The translations under genes were made by a program, and so were the position numbers. Shown here piece by piece: positions 17,655 to 26,631 of a stretch of 64,000 nt of DNA. Source of the stretch: Ga0077555 sp046154645 (lineage in GTDB: Bacteria > Pseudomonadota > Alphaproteobacteria > Rhizobiales > Hyphomicrobiaceae); NCBI GenBank assembly GCA_046154645.1, contig JBJXDZ010000117.1, positions 36,781 through 100,780 on the forward strand, given 5' to 3'. The notes beneath the pieces were generated by a model that saw only the letters and a list, made by a program, of their open reading frames with translations, made no database searches and was not told where the DNA came from. Position 1 is the first letter of the stretch. Every line of letters starts with the position of its first letter.

Positions 17655-18524
17655 TCAATTGCCTGTCAGGAGGGCGGTTGCTGGCGCGTGCACGTTCAAC
17701 ACGGCGGCAGCAATGGCCGCCACGACGACGGCGACGATCATGCCGTCGACCCGGTCCATGAAGCCGCCATGACCGGGAATGAGGCCACTGGCATCCTTGA
17801 CGCCGTACCAGCGCTTAAGAGCCGACTCCATCAGGTCGCCAGCCTGGGCGACGACCGCCAGACCTGCCGCGACGGGCAACAGCCATTGCGCCTTGAGGCC
17901 GGGAACGAAGTAAACGAACACCAGTGCCAGCAGCAGGCTGGTGACGACACCGCCCGTGAGGCCCGACCAGGTCTTGTTGGGGGAGAAGGTGGGCATCAGC
18001 TTGGGACCACCAAAGGTCCGGCCGGCGGCGTAGGCACCTGTGTCAGTGCCCCAGATGACGGCGAACAGGAACAGGACGGCGGTCAGGCCATGCGGCGTAC
18101 TGGCGCGGAACCAGATCAAGGCCACGGCCGGCAGACCGGCATAAAGCACGCCGAGGGCCGAGATGCGGCCCAGATGGTCGAAGCCCAGCAGCGCCGCGAT
18201 CAAAGCCCCGATCACCAGGGCGACGATGGCCAAGGCGGTAAGGCCCATCAGCGCCAACCAGACTGCGGCAACGACGGCCACGCCGTGGATCACCAGGATC
18301 AGGTCGACCTCGGCCTTACGAACGATGTGGCCCCATTCCCAGGTCACGATCAAGGCGACGGCCAGCACCAGCACGGCGAACGGCCACACGCCCCACCAGG
18401 TCAAGGCCAGCGAAACCGCGGCCATGACCAGCCCCGAAAGCAGGCGTGGCATGAGATCGCGCGGCAGGCCCGGCGGCGAGGCTTGCGGCGCGGGCGCGGA
18501 TGATGACGGTGGCGGCGTGGCCAA
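17655..18524 (-). CDS. cdsA: phosphatidate cytidylyltransferase
   Basis: A 289-residue polytopic inner-membrane enzyme that makes CDP-diacylglycerol from phosphatidic acid and CTP, the branch point of phospholipid synthesis. The family signature is visible near the C terminus as KRWYGVKDASGLIPGHGG followed by FMDRVDG, with the preceding SPNKTWSG loop. The N terminus has a Pro/Ala/Ser-rich lead and then repeated hydrophobic helices. The start is a TTG at 18524, just after an in-frame stop, with GAGG about 9 bases upstream. An internal ATG at 18452 would also keep the whole membrane domain. It lies in the uppS-cdsA-rseP order. Confidence 0.93.
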   Translation of the reverse strand: MATPPPSSSAPAPQASPPGLPRDLMPRLLSGLVMAAVSLALTWWGVWPFAVLVLAVALIVTWEWGHIVRKAEVDLILVIHGVAVVAAVWLALMGLTALAIVALVIGALIAALLGFDHLGRISALGVLYAGLPAVALIWFRASTPHGLTAVLFLFAVIWGTDTGAYAAGRTFGGPKLMPTFSPNKTWSGLTGGVVTSLLLALVFVYFVPGLKAQWLLPVAAGLAVVAQAGDLMESALKRWYGVKDASGLIPGHGGFMDRVDGMIVAVVVAAIAAAVLNVHAPATALLTGN

Positions 18525-18580
18525 GGGTTAGAGCCTCGTGTGGAAAAAGTTCACAGCAAGCGGAACCGGCGTTCCAACGA

Positions 18581-19351
<771 letters not shown>

Positions 19352-19400
19352 GTCGCGTCCGAAGCCTCTGGGAGGAAGGTGCCGGCAACCCAAACACGCG

Positions 19401-19964
19401 TCAGACCTGCTTGATCTCGGCTTCTTTCGTGACCAGCAGCTGATCGATCTCCTTGATCAGCTTGTCGGTCAACTCCTGCACCTTGGTCGAGTTCTTGCGC
19501 TGGTCGTCCTCGGTCATCTGCCCATCCTTCTCCAGCTTCTTGAGCAGATCCATGCCTTCGCGGCGGACGCCACGGACATTGATGCGGCCGGCCTCGGCGT
19601 ACTTGTGCGCGAGCTTGGCCAGCTCATTGCGGCGCTCGGCGTTGAGCGAGGGGATCGGCAACCGGATGAGTGTGCCGTCGATGACCGGATTGAGGCCCAG
19701 GTTGGCCTCCCGGATGGCCGTCTCCACGGCCTTGACCTGGCTCTTGTCCCACACCGTCACCGAGATGGTCTTGGCGTCCGGCGTCGAGAGCGTGGCCACC
19801 TGGCTGATCGGCATGCGCGAGCCGTAGACCATCACGTGCACCGGTTCGAGCATGTTGGTCGAGGCGCGGCCCGTGCGCAGACCGGAGAGATCGCGCTTGA
19901 GGCTGTCGAAGGCGGCGCGCATGCGCTTCTCGAGGTCCTTGATGTCGAATTTTGCGACTGCCAT
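19401..19964 (-). CDS. frr: ribosome recycling factor
   Basis: A 187-residue ribosome recycling factor, which with EF-G splits post-termination ribosomes. The sequence shows the family pattern: LRTGRASTNMLEPVHV in the N-terminal helix, LRTGRA being highly conserved, and IRLPIPSLNAERRNELAK in the domain junction. KKLEKDGQMTEDD lies in the C-terminal helix. The ATG at 19964 (MAVAKFD) has GGAG 8 bases upstream. It lies directly after pyrH in the usual order. Confidence 0.96.
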   Translation of the reverse strand: MAVAKFDIKDLEKRMRAAFDSLKRDLSGLRTGRASTNMLEPVHVMVYGSRMPISQVATLSTPDAKTISVTVWDKSQVKAVETAIREANLGLNPVIDGTLIRLPIPSLNAERRNELAKLAHKYAEAGRINVRGVRREGMDLLKKLEKDGQMTEDDQRKNSTKVQELTDKLIKEIDQLLVTKEAEIKQV

Positions 19965-20004
19965 GGGTCCAATCTCCACATTCTGCATTCGGGCAGCACC
20001 CGGC

Positions 20005-20736
20005 TCAGGCCACGTTGGCCGTCACGAGCGTCATGCGGGCGTTGCCCTGAAGCAATCTGAGGATATTCCCGCTCTGCTCGATCGAAAAGACAATTACTGG
20101 AAGATTGTTGTCGCGGGCAAGGGCGATGGCGGCGCCGTCCATGACCTTGAGGTTCTTCTGGAGCACCTCGTCGTAGCTCAAATGGTCGTAGCGGGTCGCG
20201 TCTGGATCCTTCTTCGGGTCGGCCGTATAGACCCCGTCGACCTGGGTCGCCTTGGCCACCGCATCGCAGCCCATCTCGATCGCCCGCAAGGCCGCCGTCG
20301 TATCGGTGGTGAAGAACGGATTACCGGTGCCGGCGGCGAAGATGACCACCCGGCCGCGCTCCATATGATGCAGGGCCTTGGGCCGCACGTAGGCCTCGCA
20401 GACGGTCGGCATGGCGATCGCCGAGAGCACGCGGGCGGGCGTGCCCTGCTGCTCGAGCACGTTCTGGAAGGCCAGCGCGTTCATCACCGTGCCAAGCATG
20501 CCCATGTAGTCGGCCGTGGCCCGATCCATGCCCCGCGACGCGAACTCCATGCCGCGGATGATGTTGCCGCCGCCGACCACGACGGCCATCTGGCAACCCA
20601 TGCGCTGGGCGTCGCCGACATCCTTGGCCAGACGCTCGAGCACGGCCATGTCCATGCCATGCGTCTGGCTCCCCATCAGGGCTTCACCGGAGAGCTTCAG
20701 GAGTAGGCGCTTGTAGCGCGGTTCTGTCGTGCCCAT
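20005..20736 (-). CDS. pyrH: UMP kinase
   Basis: A 243-residue bacterial UMP kinase of the amino-acid-kinase fold, converting UMP to UDP. YKRLLLKLSGEALMG at the N terminus is the phosphate-binding segment. VVVGGGNIIRG, DYMGMLGTVMNALAF and GTGNPFFTTDTTAALRA follow in the expected order, and VDGVYTADPKKDPDA marks the C-terminal half. Length is normal. It lies between tsf and frr, the standard arrangement. Confidence 0.96.
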   Translation of the reverse strand: MGTTEPRYKRLLLKLSGEALMGSQTHGMDMAVLERLAKDVGDAQRMGCQMAVVVGGGNIIRGMEFASRGMDRATADYMGMLGTVMNALAFQNVLEQQGTPARVLSAIAMPTVCEAYVRPKALHHMERGRVVIFAAGTGNPFFTTDTTAALRAIEMGCDAVAKATQVDGVYTADPKKDPDATRYDHLSYDEVLQKNLKVMDGAAIALARDNNLPVIVFSIEQSGNILRLLQGNARMTLVTANVA

Positions 20737-20803
20737 GCGCCTCTCCTGCAGCCGCTTGACCGCTGTCGCGTGCCTCGTCTCGAGGGTTCCGTGCGCCCTC
20801 GGC

Positions 20804-21745
20804 TCAGCTGCCCTGCGTCAGTTTCGCGACCTCGGCGGCGAAGTCGTCCTTTTTCTTGTCGATGCCCTCGCCCAGCGCGAAGCGGACGAACTTGGTCACC
20901 TTGACCGGGGAACCAGCCGCCTTCTCCTCGGCCTTGAGGTACTGCTCGACGGTGATCTTGCCGTCGCCGCCTGGACCCATGAAGGTCTGCTGCAGCAGCA
21001 CCACTTGCCCGAAGAACTCCTTGCGCAGGCGGCCGTCAACCATCTTGCCGATGAACTCCTCGGCCTTGCCAGTGGCCTTGGCCTGCTCGAGATAGACCTG
21101 ACGCTCGCGCTCGATGAGATCCTTGTCGAGCTCGTCGGCGCTGACGGCCTGCGGATTGGCGGCCGCAATGTGCAGCGCCAGTTGACGCCCGATATCGGCG
21201 AGCTTGTCGGCCTTGCCCTTGGAGTCGAGGGCGACCAGCACGCCGATCTTGCCGACGCCGTCAGCGGCGCGGTTGTGGATGTAGCTGGCGACCAGGCCTT
21301 CCTTGACTTCGAGGGCGGCGGTGCGGCGCACGGACATGTTCTCACCGATGGTCGCGATCATCTCCTTGACGTGCTCATCGACCGAGATCGTCTTGCCCGG
21401 AAAGGGCATGGCGAGCAGCTTGGCCAGTTCGCCGTTGGCCTTGCCAGCGAGGCTGGTGATCTGGCGCACGAGATCCTGGAACGTGTCGTTACGGGCGACG
21501 AAATCGGTCTCGGAATTGACCTCGACGAGCGCCCCCTTGGTGCCGGCTGCCACGACGCCGATGAGACCATCCGCGGCAATGCGGTCAGCCTTCTTGCCGG
21601 CCTTGGACAGACCCTTCTTGCGCAGCCAATCGACGGCCTCTTCCATGGCGCCCTTGGTCTCGGTCAGCGCCGTTTTGCAGTCCATCATGCCGGCGCCGGT
21701 CTTCTCGCGAAGTTCCTTGACCAGGGCAGCTGTGATCGTCGTCAT
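20804..21745 (-). CDS. tsf: translation elongation factor Ts
   Basis: A 313-residue EF-Ts, the nucleotide exchange factor for EF-Tu. The N-terminal UBA-like module is visible as VKELREKTGAGMMDCKTAL. The core begins with LVEVNSETDFVARND, the signature with the Thr-Asp-Phe-Val-Ala loop that contacts EF-Tu. It follows rpsB with about 120 bp between; a short GC hairpin in that gap may reduce readthrough from rpsB. Confidence 0.96.
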   Translation of the reverse strand: MTTITAALVKELREKTGAGMMDCKTALTETKGAMEEAVDWLRKKGLSKAGKKADRIAADGLIGVVAAGTKGALVEVNSETDFVARNDTFQDLVRQITSLAGKANGELAKLLAMPFPGKTISVDEHVKEMIATIGENMSVRRTAALEVKEGLVASYIHNRAADGVGKIGVLVALDSKGKADKLADIGRQLALHIAAANPQAVSADELDKDLIERERQVYLEQAKATGKAEEFIGKMVDGRLRKEFFGQVVLLQQTFMGPGGDGKITVEQYLKAEEKAAGSPVKVTKFVRFALGEGIDKKKDDFAAEVAKLTQGS

Positions 21746-21813
21746 GGGAATGGCCCCATAGGTTGGCAGGCGTGGTGGACCACGCCCGCTGGGTGAAACC
21801 GGGTTGTATATAG

Positions 21814-21834
21814 GGCCGGCACGCCTCGCCGGCC
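21814..21834 (-). promoter_or_regulatory. GC hairpin between rpsB and tsf
   Basis: GGCCGGC and GCCGGCC, 7 bp each around a 7-base loop, lie in the rpsB-tsf gap. There is no T-run, so it is more likely an attenuator or RNA-stability element than a full terminator. Function is inferred from position only. Confidence 0.35.
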
Positions 21835-21868
21835 ACTGTCTATCGCAGCGATGCGTCCGGCGGCGCGC

Positions 21869-22876
21869 TTAAACCGCCGCCGCTTCGACCAGCTTGCGGG
21901 CCAGACCTTGCCAATTCTCGCGGCCGACCTTGCCCTTGGTGCCCAGCGCCTTGTCGAGTGAGGCCACGCCACCGGCGTCGAGGTCGGCGATCTGCCAGAA
22001 GTGGTAGACGCCGAGATCGTTGAGGCGCTGCTCCAGGCGCGGCGTGACACCTGCGATGCGCTTCAGGTCGTCGGCCTCGCCACGCGGCGCCTCGATGCCT
22101 TTGAACGGGCCAGCCGCGGCAATGGCCTCGGGCAGTTCCTCAGCCATCGGCGTTACGGCGGCACCCATGTCGACGCCGGACGAGGCCTGGCTGCGCTCAA
22201 TGCCGTCGATGGCGGCGCGGGCGATCAGATCGCAGTACAGCGTGATGGCGCGGCCAGCATCGTCGTTGCCAGGGATCGGGTAGTTGATGCCATCGGGATC
22301 ACAGTTGGTATCGATGATGGCAACGATCGGGATATTGAGCTTCTGCGCTTCCTTGATGGCGATATCTTCCTTGTTCGTGTCGATGACGAACAGAAGATCC
22401 GGCAAGCCGCCCATATCCTTGATGCCGCCCAGCGCCTGGTTGAGCTTGTCGCGCTCTCTCTGGATGTTCAGGACTTCTTTCTTGGTGCGGCCCGTGGTGT
22501 CGCCGGCCAGGATCTCGTCCAGCTGGCGCAGGCGGCGGATGGAAAGCGAAATGGTCTTCCAGTTGGTCAGCGTGCCGCCGAGCCAGCGATGATTGATGTA
22601 ATACTGGGCGCAGCGGCCAGCGGCCTCGGAGATGGAATCGGAGGCCTGGCGCTTGGTGCCGACGAACAGCACGCGGCCGCCCTTGGCCACCACGTCGGAA
22701 ACCTGCACCAGGGCCTGATGCAGCATCGGCACGGTCTGGGCGAGATCGACGATGTGGATGTTGTTCCTGGCACCGAAGATGTACGAGGACATCTTGGGAT
22801 TCCAGCGGTGGCTCTGGTGGCCGAAGTGTACGCCAGCTTCCAAAAGCTGACGCATATTGAAGGCGGGAAGCGCCAT
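21869..22876 (-). CDS. rpsB: 30S ribosomal protein S2 with C-terminal extension
   Basis: A 335-residue S2, longer than the roughly 240-260 residues of the typical protein. The core starts MRQLLEAGVHFGHQSHRWNP and holds GGTLTNWKTI and PDLLFVIDTNKEDIAI. After about residue 230 comes an Ala/Pro/Glu-rich linker and then a small helical domain, DLKRIAGVTPRLEQRLNDLG followed by a YHFWQIADL segment. That domain resembles the helix-hairpin-helix-like module found on S2 of Bradyrhizobium-type bacteria. The ATG at 22876 is the family start; upstream in-frame sequence is unrelated. It leads the operon with tsf. Confidence 0.95.
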   Translation of the reverse strand: MALPAFNMRQLLEAGVHFGHQSHRWNPKMSSYIFGARNNIHIVDLAQTVPMLHQALVQVSDVVAKGGRVLFVGTKRQASDSISEAAGRCAQYYINHRWLGGTLTNWKTISLSIRRLRQLDEILAGDTTGRTKKEVLNIQRERDKLNQALGGIKDMGGLPDLLFVIDTNKEDIAIKEAQKLNIPIVAIIDTNCDPDGINYPIPGNDDAGRAITLYCDLIARAAIDGIERSQASSGVDMGAAVTPMAEELPEAIAAAGPFKGIEAPRGEADDLKRIAGVTPRLEQRLNDLGVYHFWQIADLDAGGVASLDKALGTKGKVGRENWQGLARKLVEAAAV

Positions 22877-23082
22877 CAGTCTAATTCCTTCGTTTTCCGG
22901 TTGCTCCTCCGCCGATCCAGGACGGGCCCCTCGAAAGGAGCCACCGGAGCGGTCAACCGGGGCTTTGAATCCGGTTATCCGCAAGGATCGGCGTGTGTGA
23001 TGGGTCGGGTTCTAGCGGCGGGCGCCCGTAGTGACAAGCGGAATTCGGCGAAGCGCGCGGCAATTGCTGCTCTTCCCACCGC

Positions 23083-25638
23083 TCAGCGCATGATGCCGAC
23101 GGTGCCATTGCCGGTCGTCGGTTCCATGCGCGTGTGGTTGTACAGGTTGCAGATGCGGCGCCGCGTGCGGTCCTCGAGGCCGAACTCGAACATGCGGCAG
23201 GCAGGGTCAGCAGCGCACATGCGGCCGCAAGCTGCCGCGTCCGACACCGTGGGCGGCGGTCGATTGTAGCCGTCACCCTTGACCCAACGGTTGGGATTGA
23301 GCGTCCAGGTGCGCGTCGAATCGGGCGGCGGTGGAGGTGGTGGTGGCGGCGGTGGTGCGACGGATACGGGCAGCGAGCCCAGGGTGCGGCCGTCGACCAC
23401 CTTTTCCGCCGCCTCGGAATTGGTGCCCGGATCGGCCACAAAGCGATAGGTATCGTAGAGGTTGCACTTCTTGGTTGGCTTGTGCAGTTCCATGGCGCGA
23501 CAGCGATCGTCGGCGAGGCATTGCGCCTGACAGCCGCCCACTGTTTCACCGGCAATGATGCGATAGCCATCATCGTCGCGCCGGGCCGGATTTTTCATGT
23601 AGACGCCCTTGCGGGGCACCATGATCACCAACGGCGGCGGTGGGGGCGGCGGAGGTGGTGGTCGGAGATCCGGCTGAGCCCCTGGCAGCGGCTTGGTCTC
23701 GAGCGTCAACACGGTACCAGCCTCGAAGGTGACGCGCAAAATGCGCGACGCCGTTTCGGTCAGCACGAGTTCCGTGTTGCCGCGGCCAGAGCGCTCCTCC
23801 TGACCGACCTCGACACGGAAATTGTACTCGAACACAGCCCGCATTCCCCCCGGCACTTCGGACACCGTCAAGGTGCCTGGCCGCAGCGTGTAGCGATGGT
23901 TCTTGCGGGTGCGGAAAAAATCCCGCTTCTTGGCTGCGACTTCGGCAACTGAGAGTTGCTCGCCGTAAAAGTTCACGCGCGGAGCATAAATCTGGTTGTA
24001 GTCGAAAGTCTCGCCGTCGCGAATGCCGAAGAAAGTGGTCTCGATAAAACTGGCGATGCGCTCGCGCCGGGCTTGCTCATCGCGACGTTCCTCGTCGCTG
24101 GCGGCGACCCGGAGATCATTGGCCTGCTGCTCCAGATTGTCGATCGCGCTCAGGTAATCCTGGGCTAGGCGGCGTTCCGACTCACCGTTGGCGTTCTGTT
24201 GAAGATTTTGGGCGCTCTTGCGGGCTTCCGCGGCGAGTGCTTGCGCATCGGCTGAGCGCAACTTCTGCTGGGCCCACTGGCGCGCGCTGGCAGCCTGACG
24301 CGCGTCGGCCAACGAGGCCCGCAAGCGGGTCATGATCGCCTCAACCGACTGGCGTTGCACATCGAAAGCCGATGGTCCTTTCGGCTGTTTCAGTGTGTCC
24401 GGCGGCGCAGGTGGGGGTGCGGGCGGCAAGAGTCCGGCCCCTGGGCCGGGCGGTACCGGCGGCGGTGATGGCGGCGCCACCGTTCGGTTCGCCGACCACA
24501 GCACGCCACCGGCCAGCAGGGCGAGGCACGCGAGCCCCGCCGCCAGCAGGGACAAGGGATTGCGCGCGCGAGACACGGGCGGAGTTGCGTCCGGCTGCAC
24601 CAGGTTTGCCGCAGCCGCCTGTTGCGGCGACCAGCGATCGAACTCGCTCACCGAGCTCACCTTCGGCGACCCGGCCATCTCCACCGGCGCCTTCGCCCGC
24701 GGCGTCACGCCCGTGCCGAAGGCCAGGTCGCGGAAGGACGCCACGGTCTGCGGCCGGTCGGAGCGCTTGATCGCCATGGCGCGATCGATGGCCTCGAGCA
24801 GCGGCGCGCGATATTTGCCTTTGCCGGCAACGGCGGCCGGAACCAGCGGATCAGCCTCGGCGCCGACGCGGTCCATGGCGTCTTCCGGCGTAGCGCCCGT
24901 CACCGCCTTGTAGAGCGTCGCGCCAAGCGCATAGACGTCGCTCCAGGGCCCGCGATTGCGGCGGTCGGTCGAGCGCTGCTCGAAGGGCGAGTAATACTGC
25001 TTGACTATGGCGAACGAGGTCGAATGATCGGAGCGCGTCTGCACCCGGCTGTGCGCGGCCAGTTCCTGGCGGGCGGCACCGAAGTCGAGCAGCACTGGCG
25101 TCCCGTCCGGGCGAATGATGATGTTGTCGGGGGCAATGTCGCGATGCACGATGCCCTTGTCGTGGACCGCCATCAGGGCTGCACACAGATCGATCGTGAT
25201 GCGGTCGAGTTCGGCCTCGGTGGGCCGGCGTCCGAGGCTTTCCAGCCACCGGCTCATGGGTTTGCCCTCGACGAAATCCAGCACCATGTAGGCGGTCTGG
25301 TGCTCCTCGAAATAGCGCAGCACGCGCACGATACCGGCGTGGTTCAAGGCGGCCAGCATCTTGGCCTCCTCGATGAACTTGTCGAGGCCCCAGTGGAACA
25401 CCTTGTCCTGCCCCGACGTCACCGGATGCACGCTCATGGTGCTGTCCCGGTTGCCGATATCGACCGGGAAGTATTCCTTCACGGCCAGCGTGCGGCCAAG
25501 CTTGTCGTCGCGGGCGCGATAAGTGATGCCAAAGCCGCCGGCACCAAGCTCGCCTTCGATGCGGATGTCGCCGCCCAAAACTGTGCCCACTGGCAGGCGA
25601 ACGCGCTCATCGCCTGACTTGACCGGTGGCTGATCCAT
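23083..25638 (-). CDS. transmembrane Ser/Thr protein kinase with two PAN-like modules
   Basis: An 851-residue Hanks-type kinase. The catalytic domain covers about residues 18-290: GELGAGGFG is the glycine loop, TLAVKEYFP holds the lysine, GIVHRDIAPDNIII the catalytic loop and LLDFGAAR the DFG motif. A single membrane helix lies near 365-388. Outside it come a Pro-rich stretch, a coiled-coil-prone segment (about 420-540) and an NTF2/SnoaL-like domain (about 540-650). Two Cys-containing PAN/apple-like modules, each preceded by a polyproline run of about ten residues, complete the protein. The first has GGCQAQCLADDRC and the second AACGRMCAADPAC. The start at 25638 has AGGA 9 bases upstream. It is likely a sensor whose outer modules bind protein or carbohydrate; the ligand is unknown. 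Confidence 0.87.
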   Translation of the reverse strand: MDQPPVKSGDERVRLPVGTVLGGDIRIEGELGAGGFGITYRARDDKLGRTLAVKEYFPVDIGNRDSTMSVHPVTSGQDKVFHWGLDKFIEEAKMLAALNHAGIVRVLRYFEEHQTAYMVLDFVEGKPMSRWLESLGRRPTEAELDRITIDLCAALMAVHDKGIVHRDIAPDNIIIRPDGTPVLLDFGAARQELAAHSRVQTRSDHSTSFAIVKQYYSPFEQRSTDRRNRGPWSDVYALGATLYKAVTGATPEDAMDRVGAEADPLVPAAVAGKGKYRAPLLEAIDRAMAIKRSDRPQTVASFRDLAFGTGVTPRAKAPVEMAGSPKVSSVSEFDRWSPQQAAAANLVQPDATPPVSRARNPLSLLAAGLACLALLAGGVLWSANRTVAPPSPPPVPPGPGAGLLPPAPPPAPPDTLKQPKGPSAFDVQRQSVEAIMTRLRASLADARQAASARQWAQQKLRSADAQALAAEARKSAQNLQQNANGESERRLAQDYLSAIDNLEQQANDLRVAASDEERRDEQARRERIASFIETTFFGIRDGETFDYNQIYAPRVNFYGEQLSVAEVAAKKRDFFRTRKNHRYTLRPGTLTVSEVPGGMRAVFEYNFRVEVGQEERSGRGNTELVLTETASRILRVTFEAGTVLTLETKPLPGAQPDLRPPPPPPPPPPLVIMVPRKGVYMKNPARRDDDGYRIIAGETVGGCQAQCLADDRCRAMELHKPTKKCNLYDTYRFVADPGTNSEAAEKVVDGRTLGSLPVSVAPPPPPPPPPPPDSTRTWTLNPNRWVKGDGYNRPPPTVSDAAACGRMCAADPACRMFEFGLEDRTRRRICNLYNHTRMEPTTGNGTVGIMR

Positions 25639-25856
25639 CAACATCCGTCCTGAAATCAACTGAGGGCCGACAAAGTAGCGCTCGGTTCCGCCATTGCCAA
25701 TGCCCGTACAGTGAGAAGCTGAACGCACATCGATGGCCGAGGCGCAATTGCGGTGGCCGGGAGCGGCGTGCTATCGCTAGAGCTAAGACGAACAAGCCAG
25801 ACGACCAAGAACGAGTGCCAAAGGCACCGGGTGGGGGAAACGTTGGGGAGGGTAGC

Positions 25857-26621
25857 TTGAAACGCGGTTGGCAGATAGCCACGCTGGGGCTGATCGTGTT
25901 CGCGGGACTGATGCTGGTCATCGGTCTGTTTGGGGCACCGTTCCTGAATGCGCGAGCCTTGCCCACCAAGGACACGCTCGGCCCCGGCCCCGGCTTCTTT
26001 CCCATGTGGTTGAGCCTTCTCGCCCTGGCGCTTGGTGCCGCATTGTTGGTGGAAGTGTCGCGTCAGCCGGCTCCCGGCGCCGACGAGACGGCTCCGTTTC
26101 CGGTGCCCGATGCCGACACCACCAAGCACCTGTGCCTGTTGGGCGTCCTGGTGCTGATGGTGGCCTGGAAGTTTCCCGACTTTCCGCTGCTTGCCAAAAT
26201 CGGTGTCAGCTCCGAGATCGTGCGTGGCGTCCTTGCCACGGCCATTGCGGCGGGCTGCGGGCTGGCCCTGGCGCGGCTGCCCAGCCAGCATCCAGAATTG
26301 AGTGACAACGGCGCACTCCTGCGGATTGCGGCCGTGCTTGGCTTGCTGGTGCTGGCGGCCGGCGCCCTCGACCCGCTCGGCTTTCGCTTCACCGCGCTCC
26401 TGTTTACCGGGCTCTTGCTGTACGCGCTCGGCATTACCTCGCCGCGCGCCATCGCCCTGTTCTCCCTCACCGCCGGCCTGGGCGTGTTCTACGTTTTCTA
26501 TCACGCACTCTCGGTGCCGTTGCCGATCGGTCCTTTCGACTGGGCGCTGCGTCCGCTCGAAATTGCAGCTAACAGCTTGTGGTCGGCCATCCGGACGATC
26601 CTCTCCTTCTTGACGCGTTGA
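25857..26621 (+). CDS. tctB: tripartite tricarboxylate transporter, small membrane subunit (TctB)
   Basis: A 254-residue protein of the TctB family, the small membrane subunit of a solute-receptor-dependent secondary transporter. Hydrophobic helices are seen from the N terminus (ATLGLIVFAGLMLVIGLF). GPGPGFFPMWLSLLALALG is the typical TctB region, and several further helices follow. TTG at 25857 was chosen because GGGAGGG lies 4-5 bases upstream; no ATG exists near the family start. The neighbours TctA and two TctC receptors lie directly downstream on the same strand. Confidence 0.85.
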   Translation: MKRGWQIATLGLIVFAGLMLVIGLFGAPFLNARALPTKDTLGPGPGFFPMWLSLLALALGAALLVEVSRQPAPGADETAPFPVPDADTTKHLCLLGVLVLMVAWKFPDFPLLAKIGVSSEIVRGVLATAIAAGCGLALARLPSQHPELSDNGALLRIAAVLGLLVLAAGALDPLGFRFTALLFTGLLLYALGITSPRAIALFSLTAGLGVFYVFYHALSVPLPIGPFDWALRPLEIAANSLWSAIRTILSFLTR

Positions 26622-26631
26622 GGATCGATCG

